Positions 35,855 to 43,769 of a stretch of DNA of 64,000 bases are shown here, one piece after another; positions within the stretch are counted from its first letter, which is position 1; each line of letters begins with the position of its first letter. The notes beneath the pieces were generated by a model. It had not been told where the DNA came from and ran no database searches. It worked only from the letters and a program-made list of their open reading frames with translations. The stretch is from the NCBI GenBank assembly GCA_037954325.1, contig JBBMNZ010000036.1, positions 1,302,001-1,366,000 of the forward strand. The letters run 5' to 3'. The translations under genes were made by a program, and so were the position numbers. Source of the DNA: Fistularia commersonii. Lineage: Eukaryota > Chordata > Actinopteri > Syngnathiformes > Fistulariidae.

Positions 35855-35855
<1 letters not shown>
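8933..35855 (+). CDS. pex7: Peroxisomal PTS2 receptor PEX7, ten coding exons
   Basis: PEX7 is the soluble WD40 receptor that binds the N-terminal PTS2 signal of thiolase, phytanoyl-CoA hydroxylase and alkylglycerone-phosphate synthase in the cytosol and, with the long form of PEX5, brings them into peroxisomes. I joined exons 8933-9041, 9553-9610, 10226-10376, 10502-10579, 10707-10815, 15954-16060, 21691-21804, 22960-23015, 31408-31507 and 35784-35855. Every junction is GT-AG and the phases agree, giving 954 nt (317 residues plus stop); human PEX7 has 323. WD40 strand-d motifs are seen in order: DGSLQLWDT, DQTAKVWDP, DGTLRLWDVK, DRSVCVWDLRN, YDFTVRFWDFD, DETVKIY. Other family matches are GRHGYAVEVSP at the N terminus and QEVYSVDWSQTR and IYSTVWSPHIPGCFASASG in the middle. 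No inactivating change was seen. The next gene on the strand, SLC35D3, is also its human neighbour. The assignment is near certain; the upstream non-coding exon is not. Confidence 0.96.
9041..9490 (+). repeat. Degenerate minisatellite repeating the exon-1 donor
   Basis: Imperfect units carry GCAGGTCA or GCAGGTTA followed by gcatgag/gcgtgag-like words, for example at 9038, 9098, 9124, 9193, 9222, 9307, 9344 and 9425. The first unit is the PEX7 exon-1 donor itself. Confidence 0.7.
9553..9610 (+). CDS. pex7: PEX7 coding exon 2
   Basis: 58 nt, residues 37-55, reading CGSLLVLDQTEEKLSLFR. The acceptor is gtgctgcag and the donor CGAAG|gtgaag. The sequence matches the CGTLLILDPDEAGLRLFR block of human PEX7. 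Confidence 0.9.
10226..10376 (+). CDS. pex7: PEX7 coding exon 3
   Basis: 151 nt, residues about 56-106, reading WGDGLFDVTWSEVNEHVL and DGSLQLWDT. The acceptor gccag follows a run of about fifteen TG units instead of a pyrimidine tract. The donor GAG|gtgtgtgtcc runs straight into a (CA)n tract. Confidence 0.92.
10377..10501 (+). repeat. PEX7 intron 3, an inverted CA/TG microsatellite
   Basis: A 125-bp intron made of (AC)n at 10387-10441, a short spacer, and (TG)n at 10466-10498, ending gcag. The two tracts are complementary and could fold on the pre-mRNA. Confidence 0.9.
10502..10579 (+). CDS. pex7: PEX7 coding exon 4
   Basis: 78 nt, residues 107-132, reading VYSVDWSQTRSENLIVSG and ending DQTAKV. 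The acceptor is (TG)n-gcag and the donor GTG|gtgagt; both boundaries are phase 0. The intron before it is only 125 bp. Confidence 0.93.
10707..10815 (+). CDS. pex7: PEX7 coding exon 5
   Basis: 109 nt, residues 133-168, reading WDPTISQSLITLRGHEG and STVWSPHIPGCFASAS. The acceptor is ccccgcag and the donor TCAG|gtgggt, phase 1. A 5.1-kb intron follows. Confidence 0.94.
11821..11908. repeat. (GT)44 microsatellite
   Basis: A long uninterrupted GT run in PEX7 intron 5. Confidence 0.97.
13302..13530. repeat. (GT)n and (CA)n pair
   Basis: (GT)47 at 13302-13395 and (CA)n at 13493-13529 in PEX7 intron 5, opposed and about 100 bp apart. Confidence 0.95.
14648..15262 (+). mobile_element. Dispersed DNA-transposon relic, copy A
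   Basis: A decayed element shared with 32560-33440 and, inverted, 53700-54195. Shared blocks are gttcctggaacc, gcagggtctctttacgttgcc and cacctggaacaaaattgga. A broken trihelix/SANT-like DNA-binding segment is readable: EKWTAEEVQA and KKCREKIKTL. Harbinger-type transposons carry such a domain, but no terminal repeats were resolved. Confidence 0.5.
15954..16060 (+). CDS. pex7: PEX7 coding exon 6
   Basis: 107 nt, residues 169-204, reading DGTLRLWDVKAAA and AHQAEILSCDWCKYDQ. The acceptor is ccttatag and the donor GACCAG|gtggct. The HQAEILSCDWCKY block is almost the same as in human PEX7. Confidence 0.95.
16215..16590 (+). repeat. Minisatellite in PEX7 intron 6
   Basis: About ten imperfect units of about 35-45 bp with the core gtacaaagctaatataacc and gacctgtatgcta. 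Confidence 0.8.
17409..18014 (-). pseudogene. RTE reverse transcriptase fragment, copy 2
   Basis: About 200 codons with motifs A (FVDLEKAYDRV) and B (GLHQGSALGPFLF). A stop just before the FADD motif, which continues in the same frame region at 17396-17121 (MMFADDIVNCSE). Confidence 0.85.
18704..18955 (+). mobile_element. L2-type LINE 3' UTR nested in RTE copy 2
   Basis: Only the 3' UTR is left: ttaagaccttaaaacactt, then aataaagttgttct and a TCTCA/ATCTC tandem tail of about ten units (18907-18956). It closely matches 50790-50980, the tail of the other nested L2. Confidence 0.75.
20036..21253 (-). mobile_element. Pogo/Tigger-like DNA transposon, internally deleted
   Basis: Terminal inverted repeats CCGTATTTTTCTGACTATA (left) and its complement ending CTGAAAAATACGG (right) at a TA-like site. 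On the - strand the right end reads KRKSYSAGYKLEVVKYAAEN, the N-terminal helix-turn-helix of POGO-type transposases; the left end (20603-20400) reads the acidic tail ending EEDFVGFSD. The DDE middle is missing, so the copy cannot move alone. It sits in PEX7 intron 6 after RTE copy 2. Confidence 0.8.
21691..21804 (+). CDS. pex7: PEX7 coding exon 7
   Basis: 114 nt, residues 205-242, reading NIVATASVDRSVCVWDLRN and LLGHAYAVRRVK. The acceptor (ttgtgctcag) sits after a long TG/CG-rich tract and the donor AAG|gtaccc runs into CA repeats. Confidence 0.94.
21805..22959 (+). other. PEX7 intron 7
   Basis: CA tracts at its start, then unremarkable DNA; no element or ORF recognised. Confidence 0.8.
22960..23015 (+). 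CDS. pex7: PEX7 coding exon 8
   Basis: 56 nt, residues 243-260, reading FSPFCRTVLASCSYDFTVR. It has a strong pyrimidine-rich acceptor (ctccttacag) and a consensus donor GTGAG|gtgagt. An 8.4-kb intron follows. Confidence 0.94.
24285..24480. promoter_or_regulatory. Possible regulatory block in PEX7 intron 8
   Basis: A DR1 nuclear-receptor word GGGTCAAAGGTCA (24291-24303) is followed by aaataattagcctgattagc, a cluster of homeodomain-like sites. Inference from motifs only. Confidence 0.25.
24935..24980. repeat. (TA)n microsatellite
   Basis: GTAT units then about 19 TA units in PEX7 intron 8. Confidence 0.95.
25859..26825. repeat. Minisatellite framed by perfect inverted repeats
   Basis: Perfect 53-bp inverted repeats (25859-25911 and 26773-26825, starting ttttgacatgaagccagatc) enclose a minisatellite at about 25950-26740. 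The minisatellite has about 15 imperfect units of about 50-60 bp with the core gacagcaggtagcacctctg, ctagctgttaccttgat and agtacacctg. Just inside the left arm is a 10-bp hairpin, ATATCTGACC/GGTCAGATAT (25914-25945). No ORF of note. It lies in PEX7 intron 8. Confidence 0.85.
28345..28480 (+). mobile_element. Tc1-like remnant
   Basis: ccaaattccccaaatcctag and ttgtgggacatgatggacat then acaagtctgaga resemble the middle of a common fish Tc1-type MITE. A further piece (gctaatgtaccagataccac) is at 29031-29050, with unrelated sequence between. Weak. Confidence 0.3.
29570..29800 (+). mobile_element. SINE-like fish repeat in PEX7 intron 8
   Basis: A decayed copy of the very common fish repeat: agcatggtggcgcaacgata, cagcaagaaagacggtccc, tctccatgttgtcctcgtgt and tggtttcctccc, ending in gtgaat...ggttgtatgtctc. 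Confidence 0.55.
30228..30459. repeat. TG/CG then CA microsatellites
   Basis: (TG)n with a CGCG centre at 30228-30302 and (CA)n at 30418-30459, PEX7 intron 8. Confidence 0.9.
31408..31507 (+). CDS. pex7: PEX7 coding exon 9
   Basis: 100 nt, residues 261-294, reading FWDFDSERPLLDTLEHHSE and CGLDFSLHVPNQ. The acceptor is ctgtctgcag and the donor ACCAG|gtgacg; a minisatellite that repeats this donor begins at once. Confidence 0.94.
31508..31935 (+). repeat. Minisatellite at the PEX7 exon-9 donor
   Basis: About 14 imperfect units of about 30 bp with the core gaccagctgacacacac and tcacacctg. The first copy is the exon-9/intron junction (AACCAGgtgacgaacactca), and another near-exact donor copy (gaccaggtgacacac) is at 31578. 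Confidence 0.8.
32560..33440 (+). mobile_element. Dispersed DNA-transposon relic, copy B
   Basis: The second copy of the family at 14648. It reads EKWTGKEVRAFLAWYATEGF at 33050-33110 and VKQCREKTKT at 33187-33217, then aaaactaaaaaaaaaaag and cacctggagcgacatttt. It lies in PEX7 intron 9. Confidence 0.5.
34359..34634. mobile_element. hAT-type MITE in PEX7 intron 9
   Basis: The left end CAGTGGTCCCAAAGCCCTGG with tttggtaccggtccac, and the right end ggtacaaaaaaggttggggaac, are the inverted termini of the fish CAGTGGTCCCCAAC hAT family. 276 bp, no ORF. Confidence 0.65.
34635..35783 (+). other. PEX7 intron 9, right part
   Basis: (TG)n at 35138-35201 and a short (AC)n at 35662-35680; nothing else recognised. 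Confidence 0.75.
35784..35855 (+). CDS. pex7: PEX7 coding exon 10 (last)
   Basis: 72 nt, residues 295-317 and stop TAG, reading VVDCSWDETVKIYTPACQ. The acceptor is ccccccgcag. The stop codon is followed directly by about 24 CA units in the 3' UTR. Confidence 0.94.

Positions 35856-35906
<51 letters not shown>
35856..35906 (+). repeat. (CA)n in the PEX7 3' UTR
   Basis: About 24 CA units start at the base after the stop codon. Confidence 0.95.
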
Positions 35907-35908
<2 letters not shown>

Positions 35909-35941
35909 GACACACCCACTACTTTCTTTTTTTTTGTCAAA

Positions 35942-35957
35942 AATAAATTAAAATAAA
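35942..35957 (+). terminator. PEX7 polyadenylation signals
   Basis: Two AATAAA hexamers (35942-35947 and 35952-35957) lie about 90 bp after the PEX7 stop codon, just past the 3' UTR CA repeat. Confidence 0.6.
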
Positions 35958-36394
35958 AATCTCTTTAAAGTAACATCCCGTCTTTTCCCTTCGCTGGTTT
36001 GTTATCGAAAGGTAATCCGGGAACAGGAAGTGGAACTGAGAAACAGGAAATGACCTCAGAACGACACCCCTCTCTTTTTTCAATAAGAGGAATTTCTTTT
36101 GTAATTCTCCAACCCTTTAGCATGAGCGATTATGATGATGATGATGATGATGAATGTCCCTTGTTTCAGTCCGAGCCAATCACAGCTGTCCCGCTGATGA
36201 TGCGTGAAGGTTCCTCCGTCCTCCAGCCAATCAGGCTCCTCCTGTCTCTCCCACTTCCTCCTCTCGCAGATGTCGAATGCCGGCTCCGTTAATGTTGAAT
36301 TAAAAACGGGTACCGCGTTTAAAGGTCCGAAAGTATGATGATGTTGGGGGGGAGAGTCTTGAATCTGACTCCACTGTAGGGACAACATTTCCCA

Positions 36395-36880
36395 AAACTT
36401 TTTTAATTATTGATTGTCTGAGCGTCCGTTAATGAAGGACTTGGGAGGCGGGAGGCGGCGTTTGAAGTCCCGTGATGACGAGCTGCATGTTAATGGGGAA
36501 CCTCCGATTGTTCCCCTCGGCTTAGTGTTTTAACTGAAATTACTCGGGCTAATCTCCGTCACCTTTAGTTTGTGGAATAATGGAACCTCTTCCCCCCGCA
36601 GAGACGCGCCCCGGTCTAAATCCGCGGCCCGCCCTAATCTCCTCCCGCTTGAAAGACTTTCCGTCTCGGCGTGTTAATTGGAAGCTAATGGTCGGCGCTC
36701 GATAACGCCGGATCTCCCCGCCCTCCCACCCGTGGCCTCTGAGCTGATTTCCCGATGAAGTATTTCAATTAAAATGTTGTCCGGAGCTATTTCCACAGCT
36801 CTGAGGAGCCGCCGGTCCCTGATAACCAGGAGGCGGAAAGACGGACAGGTCTAGTCGACGGCCATGATGGCCGACGTCCA
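36395..36880. promoter_or_regulatory. Possible conserved non-coding block between PEX7 and SLC35D3
   Basis: About 480 bp of balanced-complexity DNA with no microsatellite. It has many AT-core homeodomain-like words (tgttaatgggg, gtgttaattgg, atttcaattaaaa, ctaatctccg). The texture is like that of conserved developmental enhancers, but conservation cannot be judged from one sequence. Confidence 0.25.
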
Positions 36881-36899
36881 AGCCTCTAATCTGCAGGGG

Positions 36900-38463
36900 A
36901 AATGTCTGCAGTCAGACGTGAGCGTCCAAAAGACCTTTTCTTCTTCTTCTTCATCTTCTTTTTCTTCTTCTTCTGGCCTTTTCTTTAAACTGCTTCAGTC
37001 ACATCCGACACCCGGAGAGAAATGTTTCCTTGAAATTGAACCGCGACGCACTCAAGACTCCCTTCTTTTACGGATAAATTGAGTCCTTGGACAGAATCTT
37101 CGGTCCCGTTGCGCAAAACCTTAAAAAAGGAAGAACGAGGAAAACGCCTTCGTCAACGGCACAAAAGTCGGCCATTTTGAGCTGCTAAGATTAATTGATG
37201 CCGTATAATTTGGGATAGTTCATTCATTCCTTAAATCGACAACTCATCCGAGATAAATTATCGAGACAAATTCACTCATTCATGTCATACAGAATTAAAT
37301 TCTTTTTTTCAGTCTCAGAAAAACAAAACTTAAAGCAGATTATAATGATTTATTCCTCCGTGTTCCCCTCTGAGCTTCTGGCCAGGGGTTCGGAGGCTCC
37401 TGATGTTTCTGAAGATTTTGCGATCGTTGTCTCATCAGCCTGTTGAAAATTACAGCTTTTTTTTTTTCACGTTTGCACGCGCTCAATTTTAGCCGCGACC
37501 GGAATGCAGGTCACCGCAACGTCGCCCTGGGGTTGCATGACCCTCCGATGGAAACCCGTTAACCCCGTTCCCTTGGTAACGTCTCAGCCCGAGTCTGTTG
37601 TCAATTCACTGTTTGACGGGATGATCGTGCAAACGATTCCCGCGTTTAGATATAAAGTGTTACCATGGTAACGGTGTCCCCCGCTGTGCTAGCCCTGTTT
37701 TATGGCGCGTTTGTCTCGCCTGATTTTGATTCGCGAGGCGACAAGATCGACCCCTCAATCAGACGTATGCCTAAAACTCTTCAGAAGGGAAGGTCTTTCG
37801 TCCAGGTCGTTTTGGCTCGACCAATCAGCTATCCCGCTCTTCCTACCCCCCCCCCTCCCCCACGCCCCCTCAGGTGTCCCCTTTCCGCTCGCTTTCCCGG
37901 GTCGCTTTTTCTTTTTCCTTTTTTTTTTTTTTTTTTTATTTCCCGGGAACCTTTCGGCTGTCGCTTTAAATTTACGACGCGAAACATCAGTTGTTGGATT
38001 CCTGCCCGGTGCCCCCCTCCGAACCCCCACCCACCCACCCAACCAACCAACCCCCGCCCACCAACCTCCCCCAACCGACAATTCACTAAATGAAGTCTCT
38101 CTCTCTTTCTCTCTCTCTCCTCCCCTCTTACCCCTCCACCTCTCTCAAACAGCCTCTGCGGCAGAATGTCATATTTCAGCGAGAGTCTCCCGGAGGACGA
38201 GCTTTTCTCCTGCGCTTTCTGAACTCCGGGGGGGGCGGGAGGCGGGGGATTCCCTGCTTCTCCACCTCCTCCTATTTTTTTCCCTCATCCACGGCTTCAT
38301 CTGAAAGTTACCGGAGGATTTTTAAGCGCCTAAAAAAAAAAAAAAAAAGAAGACAAAACAAAGTGCAAGAAGAAGGAGGAAGAGAAATGTGTGATCGCTC
38401 AGAGAGCAGGAGGTGAAAGTGGTGCGTCTATTCCTCATCCTCATCTTCCTCCCCTGACCGGCC
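36900..38463 (+). other. SLC35D3 upstream region
   Basis: A (TTC)n patch at 36938-36975, pyrimidine-rich and C-rich low-complexity tracts at 37840-38120, and a 17-base poly-A at 38331-38348 in what is probably the 5' leader. No TATA box or clear start site was found; long ORFs here are low-complexity artefacts. Confidence 0.6.
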
Positions 38464-38688
38464 ATGGAGGTGTTCAGGAGCCGTCTGCTGGGCATCACGG
38501 TGGCCGTGGCCCACGGCGTCTTCTCGGGTTCCCTCAACATCCTGCTCAAGTTCCTCATCAGCAACTTCCACTTCGGCTTCCTGACGCTGCTGCAGTTCCT
38601 CACCAGCGTCACGGCGGCTCTCAGCCTGGAGACCCTGCGGCGCCTCGGCAGGGTCTCCGTGCCCCCCTTCAGCATCCAGCTCTCCAAG
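38464..38688 (+). CDS. slc35d3: SLC35D3 coding exon 1
   Basis: 225 nt, residues 1-75, with the ATG in a good context (ccggccATGG) and the donor TCCAAG|gtaagg. It covers the first two membrane helices. Confidence 0.93.
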
Positions 38689-39258
38689 GTAAGGGGAGGA
38701 GAGGAGGGGGGGCCACTAACTTCAGGGAAATCCAATGTGGTGGTGTTTGATTGAAATAAAAGTAGATTTTTAATCCTGCGGGTGGGGGAGGGTAAGAAAC
38801 CTTTTTAAATTCAGCAATATTTAAGCAAGTGGGTTTTAATAATCACACCCGGGCTTTATTCCCCCCCTGACGATTAGGTGAAAAGTCACCGATTCCAATA
38901 ATCGATGTGATTATTAATCCGATTAATCACATGTTTAATCCGATTAGTCATGTTTAATCACTTTAATCATTTCTAATTCGATGCTTCTATTTTGCATTAC
39001 TTGTATTTATTGCACATTTATTGTTGCTGTTCATTTTATACCAATATATGCTGCCTGGACAATTGAATTTCCTCATTGTAGGATCAATAAAGTCTGTCTT
39101 ATCTTGCCTTCAATTTTCACACATGCACATACACACACAAGTTCTGAGAGCCACGCAAAAATGTAAAATGTAATATTTATTTGTCCCCCGCTAAAATTCA
39201 GCTGTTTCTGAATCCAGGTTTAGGTTGAACTATTTTTATTGGTTGATTTGTATGATTC

Positions 39259-39308
<50 letters not shown>

Positions 39309-39317
39309 GTCTATCTG

Positions 39318-39356
<39 letters not shown>

Positions 39357-42300
39357 GTCTATCTGTCTATCTGTCCGTCCGGACAGAGCTGATTGACCCA
39401 GAGGCAGAATGATTCACAGGTCATTTACTTTATCGGCTAGCGATTGATCGGCGGGCGCCAGGCCAATGTCTTAATACATCAAAATGACCTGACTTTTCAG
39501 TTGGGGGCGGGGGGTTAAAGGTGAACCCCTGCGACCTTTGACCTCCGGCAGCACCAAAGCTCAAAGCTAAAAGTAAAACCCAGAAAAAAGAAGTTTGAAC
39601 CTGTTTAGATGAATCTTTACTGCCAGTTATATATTGTTGTATCGTCATTGTTAAACAAATAACTTTGAAATAGAGTGGAGTGTTTGAAGCCATGCTTGTC
39701 ATATACGTGCACGCCCTCCAGGACCCCAAACCCCCCCGTCCACGGGAAGCCTGACCCCCCTGGGACTGGGACGGGGACTGCTGCCTTGTCGGCCTCCAGC
39801 AGAAACCAGAGTTGTGTTTTATTTGACTTTTATCCTGTTGAAATGGAATTGCATTTTCAGTCTTTTCTCCTCCCTTCAGGATATTTAGATACACACACAC
39901 CTAAAATATCAAACACTTCCCTTTTTTGTCAAAAACTCTGGTGAAAAGTGAGAATACAGAAGTTGGTGTTCCCTGCAGCTTTTGCTTCAATAACGGCTGA
40001 TCAAGGGTGCGTTTCTGAGGGTTAAAATTGTGTGTCGCCGCGGAAACCTGCATCGTCGCCGCCCTGGAGGATGGAAAACACAAAAGGTGCCTCCCTGCAG
40101 GAGACCTGGAAACAATCCCTCTTCACTGAATAGATATAAAAAAAAAAAAAACATCTGACACCCAATGATTATTGATTTTCTTCGGCCTCATTGGAGCCAA
40201 TCACCGGTGCGTGCCCCAGTGCTAAGTGCGTCACTAAGGTGTTTATTTTTTTGTGTTTCATGCTAGATTTAAGTGCTCAGATAGGTTACGGTGGTACTGT
40301 GAGTCTCCCAGCGTGAAAGAGTTAAAAGCATTTTTCATTGATTTCATTTAATTTTCCTTTTTTTTTTTGCGTACAGGAGTTCGGCCCAGTGTGCATCCTC
40401 TCCACACTGCAGTCGACGCTGACCCTTTGGTCGCTGCGCGGCCTCAGCCTACCCATGTACGTGGTCTTCAAACGCTGCCTGCCGCTGTTCACGCTCAGCA
40501 TCGGCGTGTGCATCCTGAAGAACGGCGTCCCGTCCGCCGGCGTGGTGACCGCCGTGCTCATCACCACTGGGGGCGCCGCGTTGGCTGGTAAGCACAAACT
40601 ACGAAAAAGCTCCCGTCGGAGATTCACCCTCATCGGTTTCACCACCTTCTGATAAAATGGCCTTTTTTTTTTTTTTTTTTTGCATTTCCTTAAAGATCCC
40701 CAGAGCCACGAACAAACAGATAATTCACTTCCTGAATCCGTCTGTGTTTTTCTCCGAGTTGTTTCTAATGGGCAAATTCATCTTTCGGGGGTTTTAATCT
40801 CACTGCTAATCTACTTCCCCTGCATCCCCGGTGGGTGTAATCCCCCTCCCCTCCCCTCAGGCGCCGGCGACCTCACCGGCGACCCCTTTGGTTACGTCAC
40901 CGGCGTGCTGGCGGTCATCATCCACGCCTCCTACCTCGTTCTGATCCAGAAGACCAGCCTGGACAGCGAGCACGGCCCACTCACCGCACAGTACACCATC
41001 GCCGTCATGGCGACGCCGGTGAGCAGAGTTGACCCGGAGCTGAGGAGTCCGTCCCGCCGCCGACCATATTCTGAATCAGATCTGGAGCGTCTTGTTTTCA
41101 CGACCAGCAGAGGTGGCGCTCGGCCCTCGCGGCCTCCCGGTGGTCAAATGTGGAACTGCGGGTGCGCGTCGACCAACGCGGTCATAAACTGATGTGCGAT
41201 CTGGAGACATTTCCAGAAGAGACTTTAAATTAAAATATTGTAATCACATTCTAGAAACTGGGGCATAAACCAGACGTTTGTGGAGGAACAAACAGCCACC
41301 AACTGAAAGTCCAACTTTTGCGTATAACGTGTGACTGATGTTTGCTGTTTTCTAACGCAGCGTTAGCACAGCGAGAAGGTCCCTGGCTCTATACAATATG
41401 TGAATTAATGAGTGAATGGCTGTATGTCTAGATAAAATGTATTTGTAGTGAACTGTTGTATGTCTTTATGTGAATGGTTTTGTGTCTATACATAACGTGA
41501 ATGAAAGAGTCTATATTGTGTACGAATGAACGAGTGAATGCCTGTATATGATGTGTGAATGAGACAGATAAATAGTTGTGTGTCTTTATTATATGTTAAT
41601 GAGTGAATGAATAGTTTGGTGTCTGCATATAACATGAGTGTATGGTTGCATGTCTATATGACATGTGAATGAACGAGGGAATTATTTTGTGTCTCACAAA
41701 ATAGCGTGAATAATGAGTGAATGGTTGCATGGCTGTGAATGAAGGAGTGAATGTCTCCGTATGCGGGATACATGGTATAGAGAATGAATGAATGAATAGT
41801 TGAATAATACAGGACATTTAGCACATTTTTCCCAGGTATTTGCTTTCTAAGCCTTTATGAACAGACGTTTGCGGATGTTTATGTACCTCAGCTGACGTTG
41901 CTCTGTTCTCTGGCTGATTTGTATCCGTTCCCCAGGTGCTGTTGGTTTGCTCCATCATCTCCATGGACGCCGTCACCATGTGGTCGTACGCCGGCTGGCA
42001 GGACCCGCGCATCCTGCTCATCTTCATACTGTGTATCCTCATCGGCTGCGCCATGAACTTCACCACGCTGCACTGCACCTACATCAACTCCGCCGTCACC
42101 ACCAGCTTCGTTGGCGTGGTCAAGAGCATCGCCACCATCACCGTCGGCATGCTGTGCTTCAACGACGTGGCGCCAACCGGCCTGTTCATCGGTGGCGTCG
42201 TGGTGAACACCGTCGGCTCCATCACCTACTGCGTGGTCAAATACTTCGAAACCAAGAAGAAGAGCTCGTATGAAGATTTGGAGGAGGCGGGGAAAGACGG

Positions 42301-42646
42301 GTCGCCGTCCGGCGAGCCTTACCTAGAAAAAACGGCAGTGAACGGCGGAGGGCCCGCCGCCGGGGACGACCCGGGACAGGTGGAGGCGGGAGAAGGTGAG
42401 ACGACGGAGGCGCCGGGCGGCGGCGTGGCGAACGGCGGGCTGAGAACAGGAGACACGGGCGTGAACCCGCGGGTCATGACGGAGGCGGAGCTGCTGGAGA
42501 TGCAGCGGGAGCACCTGCACAGGGAAACTGCCGCCGTCGGCACGGAGGCCAGAGACAGCTACCTCGGCGTGTGGCGCTCCATCAGACACCTGCAGTTCAT
42601 GAAGAAAGACCCCCTGGTGGACAACATGGAGCAGCAGAGTCCGTGA
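38464..42646 (+). CDS. slc35d3: Solute carrier family 35 member D3, four coding exons
   Basis: SLC35D3 is an orphan member of the nucleotide-sugar transporter (drug/metabolite transporter) family. In mouse it is needed for platelet dense granules and for dopamine D1 receptor trafficking in neurons. Joined exons 38464-38688, 40377-40587, 40861-41018 and 41936-42646 give 434 residues (human about 416). Family blocks seen: AHGVFSGSLNILLKFLIS near residue 16, LSLPMYVVFKRCLPL, ALAGAGDLTGDPFGYVTG, and CAMNFTTLHCTYINSAVTT followed by SFVGVVKSIATITVGM. These form the roughly ten-helix transporter core. After the VKYFETKKKSSYEDLEE motif comes a Gly/Glu-rich cytosolic tail of about 125 residues ending KKDPLVDNMEQQSP, longer than in human but with the same ending style. 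An in-frame TGA nine bases before the ATG fixes the start. GC content rises sharply here compared with its surroundings. The human gene has fewer introns, as I recall. Confidence 0.95.
38975..39112 (+). mobile_element. L2-like LINE 3' tail in SLC35D3 intron 1
   Basis: The sequence gacaattgaatttcctcatt followed by ggatcaataaagtctgtctt is the typical 3' end of fish L2 LINEs. No ORF remains. Confidence 0.5.
39256..39376. repeat. (TATC)n microsatellite
   Basis: About 30 tetranucleotide units with TGTC variants, SLC35D3 intron 1. Confidence 0.97.
40377..40587 (+). CDS. slc35d3: SLC35D3 coding exon 2
   Basis: 211 nt, residues 76-145, reading FGPVCILSTLQSTLTLWSL and VVFKRCLPLF. The acceptor is gcgtacag after a T-rich tract and the donor GGCTG|gtaagc, phase 1. 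Confidence 0.93.
40861..41018 (+). CDS. slc35d3: SLC35D3 coding exon 3
   Basis: 158 nt, residues 146-198, reading GAGDLTGDPFGYVTGVLAV and EHGPLTAQYTIAVMATP. The acceptor is cccctcag and the donor ACGCCG|gtgagc, phase 0. Confidence 0.93.
41350..41810 (+). repeat. Minisatellite grown from a SINE in SLC35D3 intron 3
   Basis: It starts with a SINE head (gttagcacagcgagaaggtc) and continues as about ten units of gtgaatgagtgaatggttg and tatgtctatatgacat, a word normally present once in that SINE. Confidence 0.7.
41936..42646 (+). CDS. slc35d3: SLC35D3 coding exon 4 (last)
   Basis: 711 nt, residues 199-434 and stop TGA, with acceptor gttccccag. It carries the last helices (CILIGCAMNFTTLHCTYIN and FVGVVKSIATITVGM) and the whole Gly/Glu-rich tail. 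Confidence 0.94.
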   Translation: MLLVCSIISMDAVTMWSYAGWQDPRILLIFILCILIGCAMNFTTLHCTYINSAVTTSFVGVVKSIATITVGMLCFNDVAPTGLFIGGVVVNTVGSITYCVVKYFETKKKSSYEDLEEAGKDGSPSGEPYLEKTAVNGGGPAAGDDPGQVEAGEGETTEAPGGGVANGGLRTGDTGVNPRVMTEAELLEMQREHLHRETAAVGTEARDSYLGVWRSIRHLQFMKKDPLVDNMEQQSP

Positions 42647-43486
42647 GGACTGGACCCGGATGTGGACCTGGACCGGCAAAAGGAGGAGAAGACAAAACTT
42701 CAGCGAGGAACCGTCTCCGTGGCGGCGGGGGGTTAGCATGCTTCAGTTTGAACCCCCCGCCTCTGTCAGCAAGCCGGTAAACCAACAGCAGGTCTTGAAG
42801 AAGACAATCCACGTCCTATCGGGGTATCGGCGTACACGCCTCGCCTCGGTCGTCTCGTGGTTCGGGTCTAGTCCCTTCTCTTTGTCAGCATGTTTCTCGC
42901 TGCGCCGATGCTAAATCATCTTCGTCCAACCAGCAACTCGGCCGGGGCGCGATCGAGCGCGGCCCCCTCGATGCCGACCCATCTCCTCAGGGAGGGTCTG
43001 AGAAGGGTTTCGTCCATCAGGTGCAGATAAATATCATCTAATCACAAAAATAACTCAACGCAACGCAGCTTTTTGTAAAAATAAGTGCCCCGCCCCCTCT
43101 CAACACGGATACCGCTTCCTGTTCTCGTCCCCCCTCATGCTGACTCATGCTGAGACTAGTGCGGCAGGTGCTGCGGTGCCAACCTCTTTTTGGATCCGCT
43201 TTATCGGCCCCTTGTTGTTTGCTTGCCATCGGATTTCAGCCGCAGGGAGTTTTTCGAGAAATCAGCCAGGGTTTTGTTTGTTTCGGAAATTTAGCGCCAG
43301 GTCCAGTTTACGGACAAACCTGTTTTAGCTTGTTACACCCAGAGGGATACACTTCCTCCTATCTGGCCACCAGGGGGCGCCGCCACTGTTAAACTGCAGT
43401 TTTCCTCTAGAGTCAACCGATGATGATGAGTTCTCTCTAATTTCCGGGTTTAGTGAACTTTCTTTTAAATGTTTCTTTTTTCGCAA

Positions 43487-43745
43487 CAGTCACATGTTCA
43501 TTCATTCATTCGTTCAGGACTCGGGATTGCAGGGATACCGGAAGCCGTCCCAACTGTCATTGGGCGAGTTGCAGGGTACACCTCGACCACGGGGGGCATG
43601 CGCACAGCGGAGGCGTACGACTATTCACCCTCTCAATCACACCGGTCAGTCTGTGGTCTCCACTATGGTCACCTCCTGCATGTTTTTGGACTGGGGGAGG
43701 AAATCGGAGAACCCGTAGGGAACACAAGCAGACACGGGTAATATT
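43487..43745 (+). mobile_element. SINE-like repeat 3' of SLC35D3
   Basis: It contains gtcattgggcgagttgcagg, gtacacctcgacc and catgtttttggactggggga followed by ggaaatcggagaacccgtag, in the order typical of the fish repeat. Confidence 0.5.
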
Positions 43746-43763
43746 TTTTCTTTATAATTTCTC

Positions 43764-43769
43764 ATTAAA
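43764..43769 (+). terminator. Possible SLC35D3 polyadenylation signal
   Basis: ATTAAA about 1.1 kb after the stop codon. No closer canonical signal was found, but a SINE-like repeat lies between, so this is weak. Confidence 0.2.

Noticed and set aside
37665..38304. Long proline- and phenylalanine-rich ORFs before SLC35D3
   Set aside because: They come from pyrimidine-rich low-complexity DNA in the probable promoter and leader.
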